Positions 42,654 to 51,484 of a DNA stretch of 64,000 nt are shown in pieces. This stretch comes from Chitinophaga pinensis DSM 2588 (GTDB taxonomy: Bacteria; Bacteroidota; Bacteroidia; Chitinophagales; Chitinophagaceae). The notes beneath the pieces were generated by a model, which had not been told where the DNA came from, did not search any database, and saw only the letters and a program-made list of their open reading frames with translations. Positions within the stretch are counted from its first letter, which is position 1, and the number at the start of each line of letters is the position of its first letter. The position numbers and the translations under genes are program-made. The DNA lies in assembly GCF_000024005.1 (NCBI RefSeq), contig NC_013132.1, forward strand, positions 5,450,001 through 5,514,000. The letters are read 5' to 3'.

Positions 42654-43487
42654 TTAGTCAATGATATAATAGCCCGAATTCCGGATGATCTCCTGTCCTT
42701 TTTTACTTTTCTCAAAGTCGATGAATGGCGCAGCTTTGGTCCAGGAACGGCTCAGTATAAACTGATACAGGGGACGCTGGAAGAAATAACGATGTTCCGC
42801 AATTGCCTGGGCATCTAAGGGAGAAATAGCCTTCTTCTCTGCACTATCCGTGATACGTAAGACCTTTACGCCCTGCTCTCCTGCACTATCATGCATGATA
42901 TATCCTGCTCCGACATATCCTATCCCTGATTCATCTGTTTTAATCCCTTCTATGATCTGGGCGTTTCCGTTCATTTCCTTTGAATCAGCGCTAAACTGGA
43001 TTCCCAGTTTCTTCTGTACAAAAGAGTAAGTACCTGAATTATTCTGCCGGCCATAGATATTTACAGGAGTAGATTGTCCTGTTACCTGTCGCCAGGTCTT
43101 GGATTTACCACTTAACAGGTCAGCAAGCGCCTGCACATTGATAGAATCAAGCGGGAAATTTTTGTGTACGATGAAGGCGGTGGCATCTTCTGCAAAGACA
43201 ACTGTCTTGAGTGCAATACCGCGTTTTTCGAATAAGTCTTTTTCCTCCTGCGTCAGCGGGCGACTGGAATTGGCCATATCTGCCTGACCATTTAACAGGG
43301 ATGCGATACCCAATCCTGAGCCTCCTCCGGAAATGGCGAGGCTACGGTGTGTGTCGGTTTTATAAAAATGCTCTGCTAATATGACGGCCAGGTTAACTTC
43401 TGTATCAGAGCCTTTTATTTTAACTGCATTTTGTTTGTTGCTACAGGAGAGCAACAGGATGAGAAAAAAACAGGTGCAATATCTCAT
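42654..43487 (-). CDS. pstS: Phosphate-binding lipoprotein PstS
   Basis: This 277-residue protein has a lipoprotein signal with lipobox LLLSC. Phosphate-binding motifs are visible: KGSDTEVNLA, SGGGSGLGIASLLNGQADMANSSRPLT and GRQNNSGTYSFVQKKL. It captures phosphate in the periplasm and passes it to PstCA. It is the first gene of the operon, divergent from a small unknown gene at 43705. No clear Pho box could be identified by eye in the 217-bp control region. Confidence 0.94.
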   Translation of the reverse strand: MRYCTCFFLILLLSCSNKQNAVKIKGSDTEVNLAVILAEHFYKTDTHRSLAISGGGSGLGIASLLNGQADMANSSRPLTQEEKDLFEKRGIALKTVVFAEDATAFIVHKNFPLDSINVQALADLLSGKSKTWRQVTGQSTPVNIYGRQNNSGTYSFVQKKLGIQFSADSKEMNGNAQIIEGIKTDESGIGYVGAGYIMHDSAGEQGVKVLRITDSAEKKAISPLDAQAIAEHRYFFQRPLYQFILSRSWTKAAPFIDFEKSKKGQEIIRNSGYYIID

Positions 43488-43704
43488 ATAACACAGGTGC
43501 TAGATTCACAATATACACTTCGAATGTTAACTGAATGTTGCGTTTTGAGGCACAATGCCCTACCTGTGTATAAACATCCCCTGTTTTGACGGCAGCAGCC
43601 TGTTGCGTGTACCTGTATCCCGGGCTTCATTTGCCATACAGCCAGATGATCAGGAAAACCGATAGTACTGGCACAATTATGTGGTGTTTGATTTAAAAAC
43701 GTTT

Positions 43705-43983
43705 ATGATGACTGAAAAATTAAGCATTAACGGACAGGATGTATGGGTGGTTGTAGAGGCACTGGATGCGCAGGAAGGGAATCCTAATATTCTGCCTGCA
43801 GAATATTTTGTTGCCTATTACAGTTCGCAGGAGCCGCCAGTTGCCGCAAGTTCACATGAGCCAGGGAAGATGCCGGGAAAAGTATTTAAAGCGGAGGATA
43901 ATACTCCTAAACGATTTCTGTCGCCCGTAGAAGCGATTGAATATGCTGCGGAGAAATTACCTGTCCTGTTAGAAGACGAATAA
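43705..43983 (+). CDS. Small protein of unknown function
   Basis: This 92-residue protein is taken from the first of two adjacent ATGs (43705, 43708); a GTG at 43681 is also in frame. It has no signal peptide. The sequence is acidic, with segments KLSINGQDVWVVVEALDAQEGNPNILPAEYFVAYYS and RFLSPVEAIEYAAEKLPVLLEDE. It looks like a small folded cytoplasmic protein. I do not recognise a family. It stands alone between pstS (divergent) and the second PKD gene. Confidence 0.65.
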   Translation: MMTEKLSINGQDVWVVVEALDAQEGNPNILPAEYFVAYYSSQEPPVAASSHEPGKMPGKVFKAEDNTPKRFLSPVEAIEYAAEKLPVLLEDE

Positions 43984-44060
43984 TCTTCCCGAAAAGATTG
44001 ACATTAAGCCTGCCTGCGTTAAAAACAATAGGCGGCAACGTAGTCTTTATTCCCTGTTTT

Positions 44061-44107
44061 AACGGATTGCAATGCCTGTTTTTATCCACACAGGCAGGTA
44101 ATCCGTT
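44061..44107. repeat. Stem-loop structure upstream of the second giant PKD gene
   Basis: An outer stem AACGGATT/AATCCGTT encloses an inner stem TGCCTG/CAGGCA. CCTGCCTG at about 44009-44016 can also pair with CAGGCAGG at 44091-44098, giving an alternative fold. No T run follows. It may end the small upstream gene or be a leader structure of the PKD gene at 44278. Confidence 0.4.
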
Positions 44108-44277
44108 ATTGATATATGCGAAAAACGTTACCCATTAAAATAACATTCACAAAGACAAGTGCACATTATTCACTGCATCCTTACTGTGATTTACAAAACG
44201 TTAACAACGTGCACATGTGATTCAAAGCCAATAATTTAGGATATTTGCTTACTTTTCATGTGCTGAACTTTAGAGTT

Positions 44278-47200
44278 ATGTCCCTTCATACCAGGGCAAC
44301 GCTACGCGTTGCCATTACCTGTGCTGTACTTTGTATAATGCTTTTGCTAAGCGTTCCTCTGTGCGCGCAAGTTAATGCGGATTTTACTCCGAGTAAAAGC
44401 AGTGATTGCGAAAGCCTCATTACAAAGTTCAATGATAACTCCGGCGGTGATCCTGTTTCCTGGCAATGGAACCTGGGGAATGGATTTACCTCTTCGGAGC
44501 AGAGCCCCAGTGCGTCTTATACAACGCCTGGCACCTATCAGGTGACACTTACTGTAAAGAATGCAGCAGGCAATACCAGCTCTGTTACCAAGAGTGTCAC
44601 CGTATGGGCTAAACCGCTACCTGATTTTACGGTTAGTCCCGCGAAAGGTTGTATACCCCTCGACGTTACTTTCACTGATAAATCAAATCCTGTCAGCGGC
44701 ACTATCAGTGCTTACACCTGGGATTTCGGAGATGGCGCGACCGGCTCCGGTAGTCATCCTGTACACACCTACAACAATGTGCTATCGCCTACCGTTACAT
44801 TGACAATAACCACCAGTAACGGGTGTACGGCATCAAAGCAGCTCAACAATATTGTGAATGTCTCTGATGCGCTGACGGCCAACTTCAACGTATCCGATAA
44901 ATTTCTTTGTACTGCTCCCGGCGCATTAACAATTACCAATAGTTCTACCGGACCGGGTAATCTGAGTTACAAATGGGACTTTGGTGACGGCGGCACTTCC
45001 GCCAGCGCAAATCCGGGTACGCATAACTATACCACCAAGGGCGTTTATAAAGTCAAACTGACTGTCACCAGTGATAAAGGTTGTATCAGTACTAAAACTT
45101 CCGATGATATCAATGTCGCCAACTTTAAAACTGATTTCACCTTGCCTGCGAGTATCTGTGATAACAATACCGCGACTTTCACAGCCAACACGACGCCTCA
45201 GACAAACAGCATCACCTGGAGTGTTGATAAGGGATACATCTATGATTATGATGCTACGGCGGCTTATTATCCTGCGGGTGCCGGTACGGTAAAGGTGTCG
45301 ATGACGGCGGACTACGACAAATGTCATCAGACCATTACCAAGGATTACGTCGTAAAAGCATCGCCCAAGGCGGAATTTGTTACCAGTCAGGCGGCGATCT
45401 GTGATGTACCTGCTACCATAAAACTGACGAACCAGTCAACGGATGCAAGTATCTGGGCCTGGGATTTTGGCGACGGACAAATATCTACGTTGCAAAATCC
45501 TACTGTCGTTTATAACACCCTTGGATATTTTAATATAAAACTAACTGCTTCCAACGCCAACGGTTGTGCCAGTTATGTCGCGCATCAGGTGAATGTGGTT
45601 AAGCCAGAGGTCAGGGTATATACGAGTGTGCCGAATGGTTGTGTAGGATTAACGCCTTCCTTCAGTAGTTCAATCAGTACAGGCGACGCCATTGTCAGTT
45701 ATGAATGGGACTTTGGAGATGGTACGCCGAAATCGACGGATCCGACACCTTCACATACCTACACCAGGGAAGGAACTTTTCCGGTCAACCTGACCTATGT
45801 CACCAGCAATGGCTGTAAAGGAACAGTGCCCCTGACCTCCTATCTGGTTATCGAGATCTATAAAAAGCCGGTACCTGACTTTTCCTCTCCGGAAGCGCCA
45901 CAGATCTGTGGTAATAACTGGGTGCATTTTAATGGCACAAGTGATGTAGCCAGCACCTGGACCTGGAATTTCGGGGATGGTACCATCGCCGAGCATAGTG
46001 TTCAGAACGTGACGCATAGCTACAGGGAGCCTGGTACTTATACTGTAAAGCTAACTGTATCTAATAACGGTTGTTATGAAACAGTCACTAAAACAGCCTA
46101 TATCACCGCCGTCAATCCTTTTCCCCGTTTCAGCAGACAAAACATCGATTGTGAGAACCGTACAACGGCCAGCTTTGATGAACATTCACTGGGTACGATC
46201 AACAGCTGGAAATGGAGCTGGGGAGATGGGAAAGAGAATACCTATACAACAAAGACAAGTCCGGTTAAACATAAATACGATAAAACAGGCGATTACCTGG
46301 TTAAACTGACCGTTACAGACGGTACCTGTACCAGTACTGACTCCATGATCGCCAGTATACTGGCGCCGACGCCGATCACGATTACAGCTGATAAATCAAC
46401 GTTGTGTACGAATGAATCACTGATGGCAAATGTCACTTCCATTGACACCAAATTATATGAGTTAAACTACACCTGGTCTTCTTCGGATGGTAAATCGTAT
46501 TACGGTACTTTTAATACAATTTTTCAAAACCTCGCCCCCGGAAAGGACACCATTCGTTTTATCGCCTATAACCGGCAATACTGTATAGACACCAGTAACA
46601 GCGTGGTCGTAAACGTACATGGACCGATGGCAAAATTCCGTTCTCCCACGACACCGGAATGTCGTGGTACGGAGCTGACGTTTACAGACCAGACGGATGT
46701 TTCCAAGGGAAAGGCGATCAAAACATGGAGCTGGGATTTCGGAGGTGATAATGCTACGAAGGTATTCTCAGCTCCACCCTTTAAATACACTTACAACAGG
46801 TCCGGTTATTACTTCCCCCGACTGACCGTGACCGACCTGGATGGCTGTACCAGTACCTTCACCGGCGATTATTTACAGGTGAACGGACCAAACGCTGACT
46901 TTGTGCCCAGCGCTAGTCTGATTCCTCCGGGAGGTGATGTGTACTTTTATAACTATACGACTGAGACGGGCGGTAATGCCAGTTATCAGTGGGATTTCGG
47001 CGATAACACCACTTCCACAGATGTCAATCCTTACAAGAACTATCCCAACAAAGGACTATATACTGTCAATCTGCTGGTAAAAGACAACAATGGTTGTAGT
47101 GACAGTGCGCAAAAGCAGATCAAGGTATCGAGTGTGAGCGCTGGCTTTACGGCGACGACGACCTTTGTAAATAATAGTGGTTGTCCGCCGGTGATTGCCA

Positions 47201-49146
47201 GTTTCACAAATACCTCTGTGAACTATATCAGTTCTTACTGGGATTTTGGTGATGGCAGCTTTTCCACGATTCCAAATCCCTCCCATACTTATACCTACGC
47301 AGGAAAATATAAGGTGACGCTGAAAGTGATGGGAGATGCGGGGACAGAAGATCAGTATGAACAGGAGTTAGAGGTCAAGGGGCCTTATGCGACGATTGCC
47401 ACGTCATCCAATGGTGGTTGTCTTACGAAAGAGATCGAGTTCCGGGTATCAGCAACAGCAGCGGTGAATTTCGCTTGGGACTTCACCGATGGTTTTGTAA
47501 TGGAAACAACGGATTCTATCATCAAACATACTTTTAAAGAACCGGGTATTTATAAACCACGACTGATCCTTTCAGACCAGTCAGGTTGTAAGGGTACTGC
47601 TTTCCTCGATGAACCTATTGTAATAGATAATCTGAAAATAGAACTGGCGTCAACACCGGCATACGTATGTGATGAAGGATGGGTGGCCTTTACGCCTAAG
47701 TTCAACAGTTACTCTATTGACACCTTGAAAACAACAGCGAAATACAAATGGACATATGACGGCACTATGCGCTCAGAAAAAGACACCACTGCTGCGCCAC
47801 GTTTTTACCTTGATAAAATACAGGCGTATAATTTCACGCTGACGACCACTACTGCTTATGGATGTGTACAAACAGTCAGCAAAACGGTACATGCCTACCC
47901 TAAACCTGTCGTAAGCATCAGCGGACCCTTACAGGGGTGCCAGGATGCACCGGTGACATTCAACGGGACTGTTACAAAGGTGAGTGATGTGAGCTGGAGG
48001 TGGGCGTTTGGCAACGGCAATAGCAGTGAAGTACAACAAGCGGCCGATCAGACTTATACGAAGACCGGCCCCACCGAAGTCGTACTCACGGTGATCAGTC
48101 AGGATGGCTGTAGTGATACTGCCCGCCACAATATCAATATATTGCCTAAACCAGCCGTCACTACGACGGCTACATCAACAGTGGTATGCCTGGGTAATAC
48201 AAGCACTTTAACAGCTACAGGTGGCGTTACTTATCAGTGGTCCCCAGCAGGAGAACTGAGCAATCCGCAGGCAGCATCTCCTGTTGCGATGCCGACACAA
48301 AGTACGGACTACCAGGTAACAGTGACAGATGCGAATAATTGCAGCAATACAGGTGATATCAGTATCCGCGTAGCATTGCCTTTTACCATACAGGCAACAC
48401 CCGATACAGCGATCTGTCTGGGTCATGTACTGCCTTTATGGGTAGGCGGCGCTGATCATTATGTATGGCAGGGAGAAGGGCTGGATAATGTCAATACCGC
48501 TGCGCCACGTGCTACCTTAACAGCATTGGGCGACTATACTTACCAGGTAACCGGTTATGATGCGGATGGTTGCTTTACACATGATACTTCGCTGGTGGTA
48601 AGCGTACACCCTACCCCAACGATTAATGCCGGCGCAGACCGCGTCGTAATGGCCGGCACGCCTGTAAGGCTGAGCGGCGAGGGAAGCGCGGATATTGTAC
48701 AATGGAACTGGTCGCCACCGGAGTATCTGAACTGTACTACCTGTGCGACACCGGAAGCCTTGCCGAACTTATCTACCAATTATATGGTAGAGGTAGAAAA
48801 CAGTTTTGGTTGTAAGGCAACAGATGATGTATTTGTGAAGGTCACCTGTGACCAGGGGGCTATATTCCTTCCGAATGCCTTTACACCCAACAGGGATGGA
48901 AAAAATGAGTGGTTCTATCCGAAAGGACGCGGTGTAAAAGAGGTGAAATGGATGCGTATCTATGACAGATGGGGAAGCCTGGTGTTTGAACGAAATCATT
49001 TTCCGATCAATAGCAGCACTGCTGGCTGGGATGGTACATGGAAAAATCAGATAGCGCCGATAGGCACTTATGTATATGCATTGGAAACGATGTGTGAAGA
49101 TGGTACTACATTCCTGTTCAGGGGTGTAGTGACAGTGGTCAGGTAA
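44278..49146 (+). CDS. Giant PKD-repeat adhesin-like protein with T9SS type B sorting domain (copy 2)
   Basis: This 1622-residue protein is taken from the ATG at 44278 (MSLHTRATLR); the frame extends to a TTG at 44245. The signal peptide ends LCAQ. It aligns by eye along its whole length with the protein at 14839-19722. The first mature residues share the block ADFTPxKxSDCESLIT. The PKD motifs come in the same order (WQWNLGNG, YTWDFGDG, YKWDFGDG, WKWSWGDG, SYWDFGDG, FAWDFTDG). The end is the same type B sorting domain (IFLPNAFTPNRDGKNEWFYP). Substitutions are spread evenly, with no frameshift, so both copies seem functional. It is probably a T9SS-exported surface adhesin. Confidence 0.93.
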   Translation: MSLHTRATLRVAITCAVLCIMLLLSVPLCAQVNADFTPSKSSDCESLITKFNDNSGGDPVSWQWNLGNGFTSSEQSPSASYTTPGTYQVTLTVKNAAGNTSSVTKSVTVWAKPLPDFTVSPAKGCIPLDVTFTDKSNPVSGTISAYTWDFGDGATGSGSHPVHTYNNVLSPTVTLTITTSNGCTASKQLNNIVNVSDALTANFNVSDKFLCTAPGALTITNSSTGPGNLSYKWDFGDGGTSASANPGTHNYTTKGVYKVKLTVTSDKGCISTKTSDDINVANFKTDFTLPASICDNNTATFTANTTPQTNSITWSVDKGYIYDYDATAAYYPAGAGTVKVSMTADYDKCHQTITKDYVVKASPKAEFVTSQAAICDVPATIKLTNQSTDASIWAWDFGDGQISTLQNPTVVYNTLGYFNIKLTASNANGCASYVAHQVNVVKPEVRVYTSVPNGCVGLTPSFSSSISTGDAIVSYEWDFGDGTPKSTDPTPSHTYTREGTFPVNLTYVTSNGCKGTVPLTSYLVIEIYKKPVPDFSSPEAPQICGNNWVHFNGTSDVASTWTWNFGDGTIAEHSVQNVTHSYREPGTYTVKLTVSNNGCYETVTKTAYITAVNPFPRFSRQNIDCENRTTASFDEHSLGTINSWKWSWGDGKENTYTTKTSPVKHKYDKTGDYLVKLTVTDGTCTSTDSMIASILAPTPITITADKSTLCTNESLMANVTSIDTKLYELNYTWSSSDGKSYYGTFNTIFQNLAPGKDTIRFIAYNRQYCIDTSNSVVVNVHGPMAKFRSPTTPECRGTELTFTDQTDVSKGKAIKTWSWDFGGDNATKVFSAPPFKYTYNRSGYYFPRLTVTDLDGCTSTFTGDYLQVNGPNADFVPSASLIPPGGDVYFYNYTTETGGNASYQWDFGDNTTSTDVNPYKNYPNKGLYTVNLLVKDNNGCSDSAQKQIKVSSVSAGFTATTTFVNNSGCPPVIASFTNTSVNYISSYWDFGDGSFSTIPNPSHTYTYAGKYKVTLKVMGDAGTEDQYEQELEVKGPYATIATSSNGGCLTKEIEFRVSATAAVNFAWDFTDGFVMETTDSIIKHTFKEPGIYKPRLILSDQSGCKGTAFLDEPIVIDNLKIELASTPAYVCDEGWVAFTPKFNSYSIDTLKTTAKYKWTYDGTMRSEKDTTAAPRFYLDKIQAYNFTLTTTTAYGCVQTVSKTVHAYPKPVVSISGPLQGCQDAPVTFNGTVTKVSDVSWRWAFGNGNSSEVQQAADQTYTKTGPTEVVLTVISQDGCSDTARHNINILPKPAVTTTATSTVVCLGNTSTLTATGGVTYQWSPAGELSNPQAASPVAMPTQSTDYQVTVTDANNCSNTGDISIRVALPFTIQATPDTAICLGHVLPLWVGGADHYVWQGEGLDNVNTAAPRATLTALGDYTYQVTGYDADGCFTHDTSLVVSVHPTPTINAGADRVVMAGTPVRLSGEGSADIVQWNWSPPEYLNCTTCATPEALPNLSTNYMVEVENSFGCKATDDVFVKVTCDQGAIFLPNAFTPNRDGKNEWFYPKGRGVKEVKWMRIYDRWGSLVFERNHFPINSSTAGWDGTWKNQIAPIGTYVYALETMCEDGTTFLFRGVVTVVR

Positions 49147-49177
49147 CATTGCTTGCCGTTATCAGGCGACTGGACCG

Positions 49178-49210
49178 AAGCCGGAGATAATATCTCCGGC
49201 TTTTTATTTT
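49178..49210 (+). terminator. Rho-independent terminator after PKD copy 2
   Basis: AAGCCGGAGATA pairs with TATCTCCGGCTT in a perfect 12-bp stem with a minimal loop, followed by TTTATTTTT. It begins 31 bp after the stop at 49146. Confidence 0.92.
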
Positions 49211-49334
49211 TACAGCGATGACAGATTTTCCCTGATGCATACAGCACCGCATGAATAGTGAAAACTGTTACAATGACACTAAGGGCTTGCTCATAAAGTG
49301 CTTATGCCTTATATTGAGCAGCTAAACCCAATGC

Positions 49335-51404
49335 ATGAAGTTCCACATTTTACTCGTAGTTGCATTATTCGTTAGCGTTTTTGCCCATGCACAGGCAAAA
49401 GCAGATCTTAAAAATTTCAAGAAAACGAACGGAGCAGTAGTCTCCCAAAAAGGATCTTTCCTGGAAGTCAGCTGGCCGGCTGGTGAATCCATCAAGGGAA
49501 AAATCGTTTTGGACCTCACTCCTGGTAAACCACTTTTTAAAAGCATTTCGCTGGGACAAAAGGAGATCACCCACAATGTGGATCCTGCTTTTGTCGTCAC
49601 GATAGGTAAAAGAGATCTGTTGTCTCAGAATGGCTGGAATATCTTCTTTGACAAGGTGCCCAACAAGCCTTATCAGAGTTACCCGCTGAAGATGCAGAAA
49701 ACAGCCGTTTCCGTGAGATCGGAAGGCAGCCGTACGATTGCCAGCATCGGACCTGTTGCAGCTGAAAAGTTCTCCGGTACGCTGGAGCTGACTTTCTATC
49801 ATGGCAGTCCGCTGTTCAATGTAGCTGCCGTAATCAGTACAGATGCTGCTGCCAAAGCAATTGTTTTCGATGCAGGTATGGTCAGTGCGCAGCCTGACTG
49901 GCAGCATGTATCCTGGATGAATACGGGGGATAGTCTGCAACAGACGACCGTCGTTGCCAGGGATACAGCCCGTCATCAGGCGGTGAAATACAGGGCTATT
50001 GCCGCTTCCGGGAAGCAAGGCACCCTGGCGGTATTTCCTCCCCCACATCAATACTTCTATCCGTTGGATGAAGCGTTCAACCTTGATTTCACCTGGTATG
50101 GCAATCAGTACCGGAAGATGGTAGAAGGTTATGGTATTGGTATCCGGCAGGAGCTGCAGGGTGACAAACGTTTTGTACCCTGGTTCAATGCGCCTCCCGG
50201 CACGGAGCAGCGGCTTAATTTCTTCTGTTTACTCAACCAGGATGACGATGCAGCTGCATTTTCCGGTGTGAAGGCATTTACGCGTAATGACCGTTATGCG
50301 GCATTGCCAGGCTTCAAAACGATGTCCAGCCATTTTCACAATGAATTTGTGATGAATGTTATCATGTCCGGTAAACCTGTACCCGCACATCCTGAGTTTG
50401 TCGGTGTATTCAAGGACCTGGGCGTGGATATCGTACATCTTGCTGAATTCCATTATACGGCCGATCCCCGCGGACCGGATGAAAAACGTTTACCGCAGTT
50501 GAAAGCACTTTTTGATCTGTGTGAAAAGCAGTCTGATGATACCTTCCTGCTATTGCCTGGCGAAGAACCCAATGAGTTCTTTGGCGGACACTGGCTGGAT
50601 ATCTTTCCGAAACCAGTTTACTGGGTGATGTCAAGGAAAGCCGGACAGCCTTATGTCAGTGAACAGCCCGGTTATGGCAAAGTCTATCACGTAGGCAATA
50701 AGGAGGAAATGCTCCAATTGCTGAAAGACGAAAAAGGACTGGCCTGGACGGCACATCCGCGTACGAAGGGTTCTGTCAATACACCTGATAGCTATAACCA
50801 CGAAGATTTTTTCCTGTCTGACAGATTTATGGGAGCTGCCTGGAAGGCGATGCCGGCGGATCTTTCACAACCCCGTCTTGGTAAAAGGGTGCTCGATCTG
50901 ATGGATGATATGAACAACTGGGGTACGAAGAAGACGGTTATCAGTGAAGCGGACCTGTTCACGATTACACATCAGAACGAGATGTATGCGCATATGAATA
51001 TCAATTACCTGATGCTGGATAAACGACCGGCTTATAAGGAGAGCTGGCAGCCGATACTCGATGCCATGCAGCATGGGCGTTTTTTCAGTAGTACCGGAGA
51101 GGTACTGATGCCGTCGTTGCAGGTGAATGGTCATATTTCGGGAGATAGCCTGCGATTACCTGCCAATGGTACCGCCAATATTGACCTGCAACTCCAATGG
51201 ACTTTCCCTATGAATTTCGTGGAGATCATCTCGGGAGATGGTGAAAAGGTATACCGGGAAAAGATATCCCTGAAAGATACAGAAGCTTTCGGGGAGAAGA
51301 CTTTCCGGTTTAACAGTCAGCTGAAAGGCAGGAAATGGGTACGCGTGGAAGCCTGGGATATTGCTGCTAACGGCGCCTTCAGTCAGACCTTTTGGTTGTT
51401 GTAA
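49335..51404 (+). CDS. Secreted PHP-like metallohydrolase-type protein
   Basis: This 689-residue protein has a signal peptide ending AHAQ. The N-terminal ~300 residues are beta-rich. The second half contains possible metal ligands in the order expected for PHP-type TIM-barrels: SSHFHNEFVMN (His333, His335), HLAEFHYT (Glu371, His373), LLPGEEPNEFFGGHW (Glu410/411, His419) and AHPR (His474). It ends in a beta-sandwich-like tail. Related proteins in environmental Bacteroidota are annotated only as PHP-domain or CehA/McbA-like. A phosphoester- or ester-hydrolase role is possible but unproven. It precedes a TonB receptor by 80 bp, with a terminator between. Confidence 0.7.
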   Translation: MKFHILLVVALFVSVFAHAQAKADLKNFKKTNGAVVSQKGSFLEVSWPAGESIKGKIVLDLTPGKPLFKSISLGQKEITHNVDPAFVVTIGKRDLLSQNGWNIFFDKVPNKPYQSYPLKMQKTAVSVRSEGSRTIASIGPVAAEKFSGTLELTFYHGSPLFNVAAVISTDAAAKAIVFDAGMVSAQPDWQHVSWMNTGDSLQQTTVVARDTARHQAVKYRAIAASGKQGTLAVFPPPHQYFYPLDEAFNLDFTWYGNQYRKMVEGYGIGIRQELQGDKRFVPWFNAPPGTEQRLNFFCLLNQDDDAAAFSGVKAFTRNDRYAALPGFKTMSSHFHNEFVMNVIMSGKPVPAHPEFVGVFKDLGVDIVHLAEFHYTADPRGPDEKRLPQLKALFDLCEKQSDDTFLLLPGEEPNEFFGGHWLDIFPKPVYWVMSRKAGQPYVSEQPGYGKVYHVGNKEEMLQLLKDEKGLAWTAHPRTKGSVNTPDSYNHEDFFLSDRFMGAAWKAMPADLSQPRLGKRVLDLMDDMNNWGTKKTVISEADLFTITHQNEMYAHMNINYLMLDKRPAYKESWQPILDAMQHGRFFSSTGEVLMPSLQVNGHISGDSLRLPANGTANIDLQLQWTFPMNFVEIISGDGEKVYREKISLKDTEAFGEKTFRFNSQLKGRKWVRVEAWDIAANGAFSQTFWLL

Positions 51405-51429
51405 CATACGTTCTGCATCCAGACGCACC

Positions 51430-51448
51430 GCATCAGTGATGCTTTTTT
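51430..51448 (+). terminator. Short Rho-independent terminator after the PHP-like gene
   Basis: GCATC-AGT-GATGC followed by six T, beginning 26 bp after the stop at 51404. The stem is only 5 bp, so termination may be partial and allow some read-through into the TonB receptor gene. Confidence 0.65.
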
Positions 51449-51452
51449 CCTG

Positions 51453-51460
51453 TACCTTTG
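51453..51460 (+). promoter_or_regulatory. Candidate -7 promoter element of the BtuB-like receptor gene
   Basis: TACCTTTG matches the Bacteroidota TAnnTTTG consensus and lies 25 bp before the start at 51485. No clear TTTG -33 element is seen upstream, where the terminator hairpin sits. The leader is too short for a cobalamin riboswitch. Confidence 0.35.
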
Positions 51461-51484
51461 CCGGCCAATATCAAAACTAACTGA

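Noticed and set aside
40157..43487. pstSCAB operon without phoU considered as unusual
   Set aside because: phoU is often encoded elsewhere or is out of view, so the absence alone is not notable.
44061..44107. Hairpin before PKD copy 2 considered as a terminator matching the one before copy 1
   Set aside because: It lacks a T run and shares no sequence with the hairpin at 14535-14571, so the two leaders are not clearly homologous.
51405..51484. Possible cobalamin riboswitch before the BtuB-like receptor
   Set aside because: The spacer is only 80 bp and is occupied by a terminator hairpin and a promoter-like motif; there is no room for the riboswitch.
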